Positions 34,829 through 49,185 of a stretch of DNA of 64,000 nucleotides are shown piece after piece. The notes beneath the pieces are model-generated. The model was given only the letters and a program-made list of their open reading frames with translations, was not told the origin of the DNA and made no database searches. The stretch is from Agroathelia rolfsii (taxonomy: Eukaryota > Basidiomycota > Agaricomycetes > Amylocorticiales > Amylocorticiaceae): assembly GCA_018343915.1 (NCBI GenBank), contig JABRWF010000004.1, positions 2,108,001 to 2,172,000 on the forward strand, given 5' to 3'. Each line of letters starts with the position of its first letter. Within the stretch, counting starts at the first letter, position 1. Position numbers and translations under genes: made by a program.

Positions 34829-36691
34829 ATTGAGGGTTGATTGGAGTCAAAGGAACGACGTTGGTCAAAAGCTAGGGTGGAGCAAAAGGTATGGCAAGCC
34901 TGAGTATGAGCTGCCGCTGAAGAGAATAGACCCATCTTAAATGTATTTCTGACCACTATCAGTGCATTCGCTGACCACCTCTCTCTCTACGTGGTGCCTG
35001 GGCCAAGTTGGCCTGACGACAGCATGTCTTTCCCTGGTCGTGTCTCATGGCGCTTAGCTGATAGATGATCACAATTCTGACATTGACTTTTACTGAAAAA
35101 CGCATGTTCAAGTTTATCCTGAATGGCTGTCTCCACAAGGGAGCTTCGACGGGTTTGATGACATAACTAAAAATGCTATTATGGTTATGGTTATATTAAA
35201 CGGACATAGGAAAGCATCTCTAGCGCACCTTGTTTAGATACGAGAGCCTTGATACACGATGGTGTGCAGAATACTGCAGCGTGGTGGTTGAATAACAGTT
35301 GAGCTCTAAAACAGAGATGCAAGCGCCAGCAGTTTGCGCCAAATGCCCATATCAACAAGTTTGATACGAATAAAGGTTGAGCTTGGACGTTTCAGCGGCC
35401 AATCAATGTCTGGAGTTCATTGTCGCTCAAAACTAGCTATTTCAAAGTCAAACGTAGACCAACCTTCCTTATGCAACAAGCCGCATGAAGAAGCAGACAA
35501 TATTCTAGCTATGAATGCATCCATTCTTCATATCATACGCAGATTGGTAAGTAGGCGCTGATATATGCGCTGATATGCAATACCTGATTCCGGCGTGGCC
35601 TGTCACACAGGCTGTCAAAGTGTCAGAGGCGTCGCAACATGGGATCAGCATGGGATTTGTACGCTATAAATAAGCCTCTAACGCTGTGAAAGCCGCCCAT
35701 GTCGCTTACAAGTGTGCCAATGTTATTTCAAGAAAATCCGCTGGTACTTATGCCTACAATTGAAAGAATACAAGGTTCTTGTAATCGATTTGCACACTTG
35801 TATGCGTGCAACACTAATAAGCTTTGCGCAGTTTTAATAGATAGTAGAGCTTTCACTTCCCTTCCCTTCCTTGTCAGGTCCTGTAGTACCTTCTAGAGGT
35901 AGCGAAGACCCAGCGAATTAATAGGCCACGACCACGTCAGATAAATAAGAATACAAACCGCCCATGCTACCGCAGCTAGGAACAGGTAACACACTCAGAG
36001 CTCCCTTATTCGATCTTGACGGGGAATATTGGACCCAAATATTATCAGGCCATGCTAATGAGCTACTAGTATCAGTCATGAAAAAGCAGAAAAATCAGGG
36101 CCACGTGTAATCTGACTTTGGAATGTAGCAATATTACGTCCTGGGGCAAAATTCAAATAATGAGGATAGAAATTATCAAACGGGAGAGGCAGGGCTCAGG
36201 CCGGGAGCACCGACAGTCTGAGATCATGATCTTGAACGAATGGTTGTATACAAGTAACACAGCTCGATGACAAGTTGTTTAAAGTCGGAATGTCTTCACA
36301 CAGACATAGCCGTGGGCACCTCGGAGAGCCTAAAGAAAAAAGAACCAATGGTGAAATCACTACATCGATTGCAGTACAGTCCGAGTCACGGTATTGCTCA
36401 GGCTGAAAGAGCAAACTTGAATTTCGCAAAAGCCGTTGAGATTTCGCTTACGTAACCTGGCTGGAAGCTTCCGATTACCGAAGGAACTTGTTGAAGGTGC
36501 TGCAGCCTCGTTGAGCTACTGATCACATCGTCTGTGGAACATACGCGTTCCTACACATATTAGCCCAACATGGTCTGCACATCCCCTTCTAACTTTGATT
36601 AATACTTTACTAATGTACATCATTCCATTGCTTTGGGCATCCCGTCCCTCAAACACATATATAGCCTCCTCCAAAAGCCAAAGGCGGAAAA
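34829..36691. other. Intergenic, 1.9 kb
   Basis: No gene supported. A TATAAATA box near 35664 lies about 35 nt before a 65-codon open frame (35699-35896) with no recognisable product. A short direct repeat containing GCGCTGATAT occurs near 35555-35580. A TATATA string at 36658 is 28 nt from the SmB start and may or may not act as its TATA box. Confidence 0.5.
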
Positions 36692-37471
36692 ATGCTTAGT
36701 CTCATCAACTGGAGACTGAAGGTGACGATCAGCGATGGTCGTGCACTTATTGGTCAAATGCTCGCATTTGACAAGCACATGAATCTTGTTCTTGCCGACT
36801 GTGAAGAGTTCAGACGGATTCGACCCAAGAAGAAGGCAGGAGAGGAGAGACCACCCGAGCAGGACGTGAAACGCGCACTAGGTCTCGTCATTCTGCGCGG
36901 CGAGGCCGTTGTCAGCATCAGCGTCGAAGGCCCACCTCCCGTTCAAGATGACGATAAGAAGAATGCTGTATGTGGCCTTGACATGCGTCTTTGCTGCGTG
37001 TTTCTGATACTAACGATGGTCGTATGTGCTTGCGATAAATTCACAACTGTGATACGCGTATTGAATAGTTGCCTGCCGGACCTGGTCGTGGCATGCCTGC
37101 CGGTCGTGGCATGGGTATGGTACCTCCGGGTAAGTTTTCGGGCAGTTGTATGATTCTTGTGACTGCAGTGGGAGCTAATCAGTGGTGGGCATCTGTCATG
37201 CTCCTTTTCCTACAGTGGGCCAGCCTGCCTTCGCTCGTCCGCCCATGCCGTTCGCGCCTCCCGGCATGCCTGGACCACCACCCGGCTTTAGGCCCCCTGG
37301 ATTCCCTCCGGGTATGCCATTCCCTCCCGGTGGTGGTCCTCCTGGGTTTGCGGGACCACCTCCAGGGTACGATATCCTTTCTTGTTTTTTGTTTACCCCC
37401 TTCCCTGTACTATCTGGAGCTAATCTCTCTTCATTTCCATTTCAAACAGATTCCAGCCCCCACCTCAGTAA
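36692..37471 (+). CDS. SMB1: Small nuclear ribonucleoprotein-associated protein SmB (Sm core), 169 aa
   Basis: Four exons: 36692-36967, 37069-37129, 37216-37366, 37450-37471. The Sm fold covers about residues 1-80: Sm1 motif INWRLKVTISDGRALIGQMLAFDKHMNLVLADCEE, shown here as INWRLKVTISDGR, then AFDKHMNLVLADCEE with the RNA-contacting MNL, and Sm2 in LGLVILRGEAVVSIS. After this comes the SmB-specific tail: an RGM/GRG-rich part (GPGRGMPAGRGMG), a target for arginine methylation, then Pro/Gly repeats of the PPGM and PPPG type ending FQPPPQ. SmB is one of the seven Sm proteins ringing the U1, U2, U4 and U5 snRNAs. The start begins about nine residues later than in many orthologues, so a tiny upstream coding exon may have been missed. 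Confidence 0.88.
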
Positions 37472-40400
37472 GTTGACCGGCAATGCAAAAGCATACACTC
37501 CACGGAAGGATCATGATCACAACCGGTGGGTGCGTAGAAAGAGAGGTAGGTCGACAGGTAAAACAAACTTTGTAATACAAAAATGGTTGTGCCGCAGAGA
37601 TTTTGTGCGACTTGGACGGCACTGTAATTTGTTACCCTTGCTAATGTAGAATCGCGTCCAAAGCGGTATGCATAGGGCGTAGCGAGCTCAGAGACAAAAG
37701 AAAGGGGTTTACAATAAATAAGATGCCGGTTTATCCATATGTCTGTCTTTGCCAATACTTTCCTGTCTGTCCTTCCTACTTTTTTCTTTGCCATGCTCCG
37801 TGATCCATTTAGATTCCATGGGTTGAGCACACAGGACTGTTCACTTGGCTGGCGTCAAGTTTCTGGACTTCTACACACGCTCACGTGTCATCCCTCCTCT
37901 TGATCACAATATAGACCTACTTGGCGTCTCTTCGCATTTCCCCTGATATTGACGTTCTGAATTTCCGGGAACCTAGAAAGCGGATAATACGCTTATTGTG
38001 GTTCCCGTATGATCAGTAGGGCAGTGGTGTCGGCCTCATTGTAAGGAGCCCGCTGTATAGCTTCGCTTGGTTATACCTGAGGCGCATCAGTGATGTTCTC
38101 TATACCTCCGTTACATCCGTCATCGGTGTCTTGAGTGAAGCCTATACTCTGATCCTGTACCACACCCTCAAAAGAGTATGTAGCTCCCCAAGAGACCCCT
38201 CACAGCCCCTATGCCCCCGAGTCCCTGATACCAACGTCAATAATTGACTATCCTCGCTAATCACTCGACGTTGTTATTTATCTGTCAGCAGACGCATCGC
38301 TCATCGTCCCATATTGGTTAGCCTCCCCAGGCAGGCCCAAGTTCACGTGATGACAATCGATCACATGTATACATTGGTATTGTTTTTGTGATCGTTGAGC
38401 GACACATGACTTCCTTTCCGTCTTAAGGATATAGAGTTCGGACCCAGAGCGGATTGAAAGCGGAGAGCACTTAACTTGCCGCTGCCATAGTAAGTCCTTT
38501 CAGTTCCACATGGCTTGGTAGTGATCATGGGGCGAGCGCGCTCGTGCGGTGCCGTCGTAGGCGGGGCTCGGGGCTTGGGCTCTGGGAGAATGGCGCTTCG
38601 ACGAAACAATGAGCATAGACCCGCCCAGCACTTGTCCAGATCTCGTGGCCAGTTATGAATAACCCGTATATCTGCCCTACTTTCCGACTTGGACGGAAAG
38701 CATTGAGATATGGACCTGCTGAGCACTGCACTGACATTCGGTGCCGAAGCTAATGCTGTTCTTGCCCTCTCTTCGAGTCCTTCGTTGTTTTCCTTGAACT
38801 GCTTCTGGTTCGGCGCTATCGGTGATTGGTGAGCTGAGTCCTACGTTGTGCATACTGTGCTATAATAGCCAACTGTATTCACATACTATCGTTGGTATGG
38901 TGTGATTGATTACAGAGCCTGTGGATCAAAGAGGGACCTACGCTGCTCTTTCTCCACTTCCATAACTCCACAATGTCAGCATATGTGAACTGAACCGTCG
39001 GATCTCGTTGTGAAAAATTGCTATGAAAAGAAGACCAGTCAGGGGATGACGGATGGGTGTATCGGAAAGCTATACAGCTACGTGTATTCAATTGCAACAG
39101 GTTTATATGCACAGGGGGCGGGTGCAGTGGGTGTGGACCAAAAATGTATTTGTATTCAGGTCGAATACAGTGTACTCCATTGTTATTTATGAATACCTTA
39201 TTCTTCGTGAAGACATCGGTGCAAATTTCCGCTGACCGGACGGCCACAAATGAGCAATAATGTAAATGCTCTAGCCTATTGGGACAAACAGATTTGTTCG
39301 CAGTCATTAGTGAATTTTTTGAATTTCAATCACGAATATCCCACTAGCTTGTCCTGTCAACCTATTCTTATGAATCAACAACAATACATGATTCATATCG
39401 AAGTTTGCTCGTACATCAAATATTGATGATACTAATCTCATTGAGCCATCTAAGGCATCCATATGCGTTTGAATCGCATTTCAGTTGCACATTGTCAGTG
39501 GCGTAGTCCTGATCGGCGGTTGAAGGTAGTGCCAGTATTACACATATATATTCCGGTTTGTTGGCAAGTCGGTAGCGGAGCCGCACTTAAAATTGAATTA
39601 AACCAGGAACTCGACGCATTCAACAGGAACTGGACGAGGACAGCCCCCCTCTGCTGTAAGTTTCACTCCCACACAAATTATTCCATATCTGATCCTCGCT
39701 GTTTTCGTTCCTTAATTTGTACGCATATCGGCCAAGCTTGCGCACTTTTTGTGCGGTCACATTTTCTCGCCAGTTTCATCGATTTCGGGCCCGAATTTTA
39801 TTCTATGAGATTTGGGTCCTAATTCATTTCCCACGTATTTCACAGGGAAATGATATTTAATGAACTTAATAGACTTGTCTGTCATTACTTCCAAAATTGT
39901 GATAAAGATGATTAGTACTAGGCTTTTATGAAAATTCCATATTCAAATGGTTTACAACACTGGCAGTGACTGTGATGTAAATAATGATATACAGTATCGA
40001 CCATCTAGGGAGTTCTGGGGATTGGCCGGAGCCATTGCTGTGGCATCAGATCGTTGTACCACTTCCAATGGTGAAATCGATGAAGAATCGATTCCTTGTA
40101 TGGTAACCACCACGTATTCCGCTATATCCAGGAGATCAGTGGTATGCCCGCCAGCTGTGCAGCATGCATCGATGTAGATACATGCAGCCTACTGTCGGCG
40201 GCAACTTGAAGTTCCTTATTGATGGTGCTAAAGGTGAAACCAGAAGCTTGAACAAGAGCGGCCAGTCTGGACTATGCAACGTGTACACTGGGGCTGTATC
40301 ATGCATTGGAAACACATCGTTCCGTCTGCATGTCGTGATCAAGATGAAATGAGGGCCCGAGTAGGACTCCGAATTGAAATGCTAATGTGCGGAAGTCTTG

Positions 40401-43400
40401 ATAAGAAGCAGCAAAAATATGGCTGACACGTTTTATGAATTCTCCATATGTGTGCAATGGCAACGGTCATCTTCAATACCGGCCGGTACTTGTGTACAAG
40501 AGGCAAAAATCTTCTTTATGAGGGGAAGTTTCTAGAAAGCAGTGTACTTCAAAAGTTCGACATCATTATGATGTTCGGAAGAATGACTCGGAAATACTTG
40601 CAATGCTGCACTTTGAGTTGCTAAAACCATCAATCGTACTAAAGGATAGTGTAGATAGTCTTGTGCTGGCTATTTCAATGTGTACTTTTCTGAATGTATA
40701 TGTCAGAGCGATAATGTACCCACATATATACATCACGGCTAACTTGACTACATGGGCGGCAAGACATTCCCCTTAACCATATAAAAGAGGGTCAGTAATC
40801 CCTTTAAGACGCCGACCCGGACCTATTCTGTATGAAATGAAAACACTTCCTTTGGAATCCGTCCCGAGTTCAGGTGATTGTTGTTGTAGGCATTTTCGTT
40901 GATGATGGTGGCTGGGCTTCACTGGTACAAACACATATGATAAGTGCGGAGGAGACCGGCATCTGCCATTTTTATTATGTTGTATCTGCACGAAAAATCA
41001 AAGCATAGAATATAAACAATACATCAGCGAGAAAGAATTTCATATCTAGGATACATGTATTTGTATACTGTACATCTGATTTGCGTATGAGAAATTGTAA
41101 TGCATAAGAAAATGGAATTTTCCGAAAGGATCCGATAATTTGAAAGCTACGGCCATTAAGCATGCAAAGTTTCCAAGATCATGATGCATGATTATCTATT
41201 ACTCCAAGGCCACGCAGCAACAAGCCGCCGCTCCGCAATAGACAAGCTAGGGAGATAAAGAGCACGCAATCAACAGAAAGAATCAAATCGCTGTCACAGT
41301 GGTGCTGACATTTGATAACAACGACGTCAAGCTGTATGGCTTTGTATATCAGCTTTTGTATATTGTTATGGCATGGTGGAAATGATGCAGATGGTCGCTG
41401 TGTATACTTATGACCGGTTGTGATAATAACTATCTTATTTTAGTATTCATGGGCATCAACAGGGAAACCATGTATTTCCTCTCAAAAAAGGAGAAACTTG
41501 TAAAATTTTCAGCGAAGAAAAAGAAGCGGACAACACGCTAAGCTAGAAGGGCAGATGATAACCAAATCATTGTCACGGCACGTGGGTCTTGGACGTGCAA
41601 GGAATGAAGCAATAAGGCATTACCTGTGTACATGGAACAGACTTCCGTCGTATGATCACAACAAGAAGGGAAAAAAAAAAAAAAAACGGAGTCAGTGAAC
41701 GCAACACAACAACAGGCAGAACAGGTAACAACCATAGACCAGAGCGTGGGAATATCATTACACACATGTGCGCTTTGTTTCTGTACGCTCTAGCCGCCAT
41801 GCAACCTTCCATTCCCGGATTGCTGATTATAGGAGAGCGCACACGGAGTCAAAAGTCTAAACCATACCTCGATTACCACTGTCCGCCAAGCTTCTGTGTG
41901 AGAAAAATGCGCCATCGGCACGTAGTCCAGGGAAGTAAAGCGGCACAGTGCTGCATTCGATTCCATCAAGTGACAATGCAAAGTAAAGAGCATTCAGTGA
42001 CGTAGAGATGTATAGGTGTGTAAAGATGCCAAGCCGCCAATAAGTGCATTCCCTTCAAGAGACGCTAGAAGATGGGGGAACTGCACGGGCTTATCAAGGG
42101 AAAAGATAACCAGCTAATCATTCAGGGATGAAAATACATGGATACACACGCAAAGAGGCAGTACCTTTTGAGTTTGTTGCGGAGGGGAACCTTCTTAATC
42201 ATCGGGTCACTGTCCAGTTGTAAAAATAAAATTCGTTTCGTGCGCGTCAAGAATCCATTAGTGCGGCAGTTGTACAGCTAAGCTTCCTTGAGCGTCATAG
42301 CTGATACAGCCCACAGAAGAAGAGCATAGCCTGGGACATGCCGTAGCCAGAGGATATCGACGGCACCCATGCACGCATCTTTGACGAAGCCGGCGGTCTG
42401 ATACCGCTTCAGATGTCAGAGGTTATTTGTAAGAGTATCCTGGATACATGTGTATCTGCGTGTAACCTTACCTGAGTAAATGCGTGCTTGTATAACGACG
42501 AATTGACAGCCAGGCGTCTTTATACCCGTGATAGAGCCTATCCTTTTATTCCTAAACAGTGCATATCGCAATTGCCTCAAGCTGGAAAAATGGGCTTTCT
42601 TGTGAGATTGAAAGGTTTGTAAAGGATCATTTGGAGTATCTGGGGGTATTAGTACAAATGGAAAAAATTGAAAATGCCTTCAAGCTAGTGTAGTCCGCCT
42701 TTCGGCGGCATGGGTGCAAGAATTCCGACTCCGAATTTGCACTGACTCGGTCTCCTTGCAGATGCTACTACTCCATCAGGGTATCAATCGGCCTGCAGCA
42801 TGCACATCTGAGGCATCGGTGGACAGGCTCTGCAGGCTAGTTACCCCATATATCTTCTCTGCTGGTTCCTGTTTTGCCTTTACCGGGGCTGCGGCACGGG
42901 AACTGCACGGCGCAATAACATTTCCAGTTGAGGATGGTGCCGAACGCGGACAAAAGGGCGAAACAGCCGAACAGCGAACAACGATGGGGGAGATAGAGCG
43001 AACCAGGCTACCAAACAATTATGCGCTCACCAAAAAAAAGGGGCTTTTTAGACAGAAAACAAGCCTGAATAAACGTTCGTTCACCGAGAAAAAGTGACTG
43101 AAACAAGCCTCGTAACCATTTTCAATGGATCCGTAATGATTAGTGGCGAGCGACTAATCCCTGCAACTATGCTTAGGTACACGGACAAGAGGAGCGACAA
43201 CGCGAGAAACATGAGGGTGCAGAATAAGGGAACTTGGAGCGAAAAGCGGCCGCCTCACTGGCATTCTGTCTCCTGTAAGTGGCTTTTGCGTCATCAAACA
43301 GATGCCATGGTCAAAGTGTCAGGGACAAAGTCGCACAAAACAATCGTCGAAGACAACATGAATATCTTATCAAGTAGGCAGAGAGCCTACCGACAATTAT

Positions 43401-46400
43401 AGGGTGCAGGTTTGTTCCTTCCTTCATCAGAAACCTTGGCAATATTTTCCTCGCTAACATCAGCGGACATAAATTGCGGATAGATAGACTGCAATATAGC
43501 TGATACCTGCTCGCCCCTGGATGCTAGAACGGAACGAAGAACCGAATTCGGATGGACATGCCGTAGTTCAACGAGGACTGGCCAATATTATAGAGTTAAC
43601 GACAGCTCTAGTGGCGTGCAGGAAAAAATAAATTGTCAAAATGGCAATGCATAATCTGGCGTACGCGACTCATCATTACGAGAGCAGCCAAGAACTATGA
43701 CATAGTCATTTTTCTGTCTAATGTAAGCAAGAGGTATTTCCGTTATGCGGAACTTTCAAATCGACAAACACTAGTAATACTAATCAAAAGCTGGAGCATC
43801 ATATCGATCGCTCTTCATCTTTTTCCCTCATGCTCCAACACCACTGTCATCATTCTCGTTGCTGTCACTCTGTTGCAAAAGCCAAGCATCATCTGATGCG
43901 GCCAAGTTTCCCAATGCTAACAGCGACGGAGTCAGCTGGAGGTTTGAGCAGGACCTTGGCCGTTCTGCAAGCGCACAAGTCACCGGCCTGTCACTCAAGT
44001 GCTCAAATACAGTCATTCTAGACTGCTATTTCTAGTCGTTGCTCTTCGGCATACACTTGCGGACTCCCTGAATTTTCCCATACACACGAGCGGATTTATG
44101 ATGCACGAGACGGCTGGAGTGAGGTTAGTGTCAGTAGCACATATGTTGGACTTTTCCAAAAGCGGTATAATTTGCATCTATTACTTCGTTAGATGATAAG
44201 CAGAAAGCTTTAAACAAACAAGCAGCTCAAGCTCAAAGTCTGCATGCGCGGCTGACCTGCATAATGTCAGGGTCAGCTCGGACCGATCAAATGGACCACT
44301 ATATTTACTTTGAATTGCCAATCGAGCGATATCGATAAACAGCCGGGAGAAGCAGCGTAGGGCTGTGCGAGCGCAGTACACACCATTCTAGGTCGATTAT
44401 CGACCATCGGCCACGAGGCTATCCAATACCAAATCGGGAAGACCGGGCGTAATGCAGGCAAGTTGTTGGCATCAGTATAACACACGCATATAGACTTCCT
44501 GCCGAGTACGTTGAGCTAGGTGGACCGAGACGAGCATTAAGATTCTGTCAGGTAGTGTGATGGGGATAGCTATCCCGCCAACTGACTCAACACATCGGCA
44601 TCGGCATCATCATCAGGACGGTAGTCCGCATTCTCAGCGCTGATGCTAACGCTCGCGGGAAGGAGAAAGTTCAAGGATAGAGGTTAGAGCTAACGTTAGG
44701 GTCTCGGCAAATTGATAAATTCCATCTATGTTCGCAGGTCGTCAATAGCGCATATAAATGTCTCAACTCAGAGAATTGCTTTGACAACGGACGTCAGTGC
44801 AAATAATTCAAATTGGCTGTTGTATGTATGAGACTGAATTGGGTAATACATCATGGTATATGATATCACACACGAATACCCGAATAGTCTGGCGCTACAT
44901 TTTTTGCTGTCAAACAACTTGATAAACTCTTCAGGGGGGAGAACCACCCACTGCTTATTGTGATGCTCGTCTTTGTATTTTCCAAACATGGTGAACTGTC
45001 GCTCTTCCACTGAATGACTTATATAGTTTCGGAGCATACGGCCGTCTTAGAAATATAGCTGAATAGCGGCAATAGCCGTGGCACCACGAAAGAAGCTCAG
45101 CATTCTTGTACATGTAATACGAAGAATGGAAGAAAGTCATGAGAAAAGGTAGATGAGCCGATGAATAGCTCTTCTTCCGTAAGTTTGAATTTGAAGTCAT
45201 GTTTGTAGAGGTAAGTCATCAGACATGGCGGCGCTGCCCAGATCATGTGAGAGTATTTGGCACATCCTTTGTGCATGAGAGCACCAGCGACAAATCATAG
45301 TCGGTGTATATGAATAAAGCATTAGTCAGGGGTGTCTTTCCTGTGCTAATCCTGTTATCTTTTTGTTGTGTCCCAATATGGTGCATTGCAATGGCAATAG
45401 TACATTGCTATCAAACAGAACGCCTATTATCTGGAAGAAGTATCACAGTCATGGAACTCTTCGGTGAGCAAGGCTTTTCGGTCGGATTTAACGTAAACAG
45501 CGGCCCCGAGTTAGATAGAAGTAATTCAGGGAGGGGAGATTTTACGATATGCGTCTCTCAGTGCAGATAACACACGCAAGATACAAAAATACTAAAGCTG
45601 AGTGTTGGTGGATGTAGTCGCTAAGGAGATGAAAAGCACCCAGTCTTGCCTGCGGAAACTGAAGAATTTCGTAATCTCTAGCCGCCTATGCAGCGAGTAT
45701 CTCAAGATCGTCATCCGTAACTGCCATAATAGTGTAGGATGTTTCGGGGTATTGGATTTTGGCCTTCGCATGAATGCGGTGACAGCTGAGGTGGAGAATG
45801 GGACATTTCAAGGGGCATTCTCAAACTAGAACAGCAGCTAAATTGTAGAGTAAAAGAAGCAGGAAAAAGGGTGCACCACTTCCCGCTCAGTGGTTTAGAC
45901 CACAACGGAGAGAAGAAGATCCGTCAATTTCTTGATTAACCGGAGTGTGATCGAGGGCGGCTTAACAAATAATCCACAACAAAAGCGCTGTCAGAATCGC
46001 CATACATCACAAAGCTCGCAATGAATCGTGATTCGGTTGTGATATCGATTCGATCCTCCCCAGTGTACCTACTCCCATGCCTTAACTTGTGCCGAATCAT
46101 GGAAACCGCAACTCGCAGGTCGTCAGTTGGTTTTTGACGAGGCGAGTGCCGGGCAGCAAAACAAATGGCACCAAGGAGACATATCTTCTAATGCAGTTAG
46201 TGCTCTTGATAACCTGTGCCAAGTTATGTTATCTGTCTTCATTCCATTCATCATATACATGTATTTATGATTCATTTATTTGACCCCATCAATACACAAT
46301 CGGTACCGCAGTCCGAATGAGCAACGATTACTATTAGTAGTAGAGATTAACATGAAAGGAGAGTAGTGCGCATACATTCACCATAGTACGTCCCTGTAAG

Positions 46401-49185
46401 CTCTTGAAGCTAGACAGTTCATTCATTTATTTGGACGTCTATTGACATCGTACCAGGTCGGTACCCTTCTTTGCTGCGCCGCTGCCACCCATACTCAGTG
46501 CTTCTCCGCGTTTTTTCAAAGTTCTCTTTTTCAGTTCCGGCAATTCAAATTGGGCCACACGCGGCGCACATCGACACACAGACAGGCGGCGGCAGCAGCA
46601 GCGGCGCCGAATACTAACTTCTCCAACCTAATCCTGTTTATTTTGCTCTGTTAGCACTGTTGCTTTTGATAACGGTATTTCAGCTAGAACCAGTTGTTTC
46701 CATGAGAAAGGGGTATATATATCTAACTAGATCACACCCACTGGCAGCTGTTTGATGCCAGTGGCACTCTTGAATTCGAGCAACAGCAAATCAAGGTTTG
46801 TACTAATAAGTGTCCAATGTGTAATGATCACATCACATCACGAATCAGTGGATCGCGAAGTTATGTGTGTATAATACCAGTGTGCATACAACTGAGCGGC
46901 TCCTGCAAGCTGCAGCATGGTGTTAGCCGCTGCCAAGCGCATGAAACACTTCCACTCGAATGAACAAGTGTGTACGTTTGCAAGAGGTCATCATTGATCA
47001 CGGCTTAGTTGGTAGTGAATGAAAAGATGAGCTTTATGAAACAATTGATCGCTTTAGCTTAGCAGTAATGAAGAGGCTTATAACTGAAAAAAAAATGATT
47101 ACTGATATGTCAGTGACAGGACAAGCGTGGGAGACATTTCAAATCTAGGATTTCTCAAGACCGTTATTGTAGTATTATTATGTAGTTTGGTAATGATCAT
47201 GATGCGAGTTCGGAAAAACCAGAAATTTGGAAACGTTTACTGGCGGCAATACGTCCGCAGCCCGATGTATGCGCCGCTTTGTTGAGCCAGTTATCAATGT
47301 TATCAGTCAAACAATCCATCACCGGCATCACTACTAGTACTCCATCACATATTCTTGTTGACTCGAAATCACGGTCATACGATTTCCTGTGGGCTCGGCT
47401 ACTCGAGAAAACAGTGTTGCGTACACACACAGGAATGTATACGGAATTATCGGTGTCCGAGAGCCTGTCTGACGGATCTACTTGGCGACGACCTGAATAC
47501 AGTCACGGTACATTGGCACAGCCAACCTGGGAGAGAAATCCAGAGGAGAAAAAGCCTGGGGCGGATTCAGAGCGACCGACGGACACCGTCTTGTGAAGAA
47601 CATTATTTTTTTCTTTTCTAGGAGCTCTTCTCAATCACACCGAGGACGGACGGAAGACTGTCCTGTTCCGTTCCTCATGCGCAGATTTCTTGTGCATAGT
47701 AATATAGTAAAAAGCTACGCGCCGCTCTAACTTCTCACTTTTTCGAACACAGCCAAGTAAGTCATAAAAGTTATATACATACGAGCGGCGACAAGCCCAC
47801 AAGCCTCAACACCAAATACCGTTTCCCCTCCTAGTATTCCGAAGTCTCCCGAGTCATAGTAATGATATAATCCTCCAAGTCCACAGAATGAATGAAACGG
47901 ATCACAGTATCGACAGTTACACAGATCCATCGATTATGCATCGATATGAGCCCACTTAGCATGCATAGTATGCATTTTTCCTATGATATACCGACGAGAA
48001 GTGCAATTTTGAATTCAGGGATGTGCGTTTGCTAGTGTGTGCCCTCAATCTTCGCCCTGAGGCGGTATATTGCGGCGACGTTCAGGCTCTCGAAGCACAA
48101 TTGCATTGTATATTCTATATATTTATGCCATTTATGTATATAGCGAGGCGCAGAGTTACCACCTACGTTCCGATGCGACACTTTCAAAGCCATGTCGATC
48201 GATAAATGGTTATTCCAATAAATATGATCACACACTATCCAAGTTTCACACTGCGAGAGGGGTGAAGAAATTTGCATCTATATCAAGATCCAGTATATAT
48301 AGTATTATAACATGTATTTATCAGATTTATTCGTTTCGTTCAATGGGATATCATTTGTGTGGAAAGAAATTCTATCGTCCGCCCCTAGAAAAGTAAAAAA
48401 AAAAGAAAAACTATCGATGGAGGCGGAGGAGTAAAGAGCGAATAAGTGAATGGATTCCATGAATGCAAATTGAGGTAACCATAATAAACAAACAAAAAAG
48501 ATGCAGATATACTAGCACATAGTAGAACAAGAAAAATGGACATTTCAAAAGCCAAGTCAGAAAAAAAAAAATTGGGTAAAAAGGAATGCAAGGGTAAGAA
48601 GCGGGCGAGCAAGTATTTGCAATGGCATGGTAGTACAGGTAAGAAAAAAAAATGCTCGAGAGGATGTTTAACAGCCCGCTTTGGTTGTGGGGGGAGGTCA
48701 AGTCATTGTGTCAGTGTTTATAAAGATGATGGAAATTGTATGGTCTAAATGATGAAGAGATGCAGTGGGAAAGAGATGAAGAGAGAGCGAGTCATTTGTT
48801 TGAGCAGGGGGTCGATATTTGGGTTTAAGAAATGCCAAAGATGAGATGAAAGCAAGGCAAATGTGATATTCGAGTGGTGGTGGTAGTGATTGAGGGATGT
48901 AGACGAAGAGAAGAAGCTATTAGCACATGTTTGGCGCTTTGGATTTCAAGCATCGAGAATTTGAGCTTGCCGACGGAGCGGGGTGCTAGCGCACAGAAAG
49001 TAGGTGAGATAGATGCGAAAAGAAAAAGATAAAGTGAAGGAAATGAGTCCATCTATGAACAAATCAATATAATGCATGGTCTTCTTGTGCGAGCAGTGAT
49101 GCGCGCCCTAACGGCGCGGGAATGGAGAGGAAGCTCCGAGAAATTTTGAAAAGAAAACAAAAGAAAGCTGTTCAGGGCCGCCTCT
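37472..49185. other. 11.7-kb stretch without supportable genes
   Basis: Open frames are all under about 145 codons, usually lack a good start, and show no recognisable family or consistent splice partners. No retroelement coding motifs, rRNA, or clear tRNA cloverleaf were recognised by eye. The sequence is more AT-rich than the coding part of the window. Fragments that look faintly protein-like occur on the minus strand at 44768-45230. From about 48380 to 49180 the plus strand is purine-rich, which is pyrimidine-rich in the sense of the downstream Ecl1-like gene and probably its 3' UTR. Confidence 0.5.

Noticed and set aside
36658..36664. TATATAG as TATA box of the SmB gene
   Set aside because: It lies only 28 nt before the ATG, leaving almost no 5' UTR; kept as a remark rather than a feature.
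42692..42705. Small hairpin CCGCCTTTCGGCGG
   Set aside because: A 5-bp stem is expected by chance and there is no terminator or RNA context in a fungal nuclear genome.
48385..48701. Minus-strand hydrophobic frames (Phe/Leu/Ser-rich)
   Set aside because: The purine-rich plus strand makes long pyrimidine-rich minus frames by composition alone; likely 3' UTR of the Ecl1-like gene.
37472..49185. Possibility of a retrotransposon or CRISPR-like array in the gene desert
   Set aside because: No reverse transcriptase, integrase or transposase motifs, no long terminal repeats and no regularly spaced repeats were seen.
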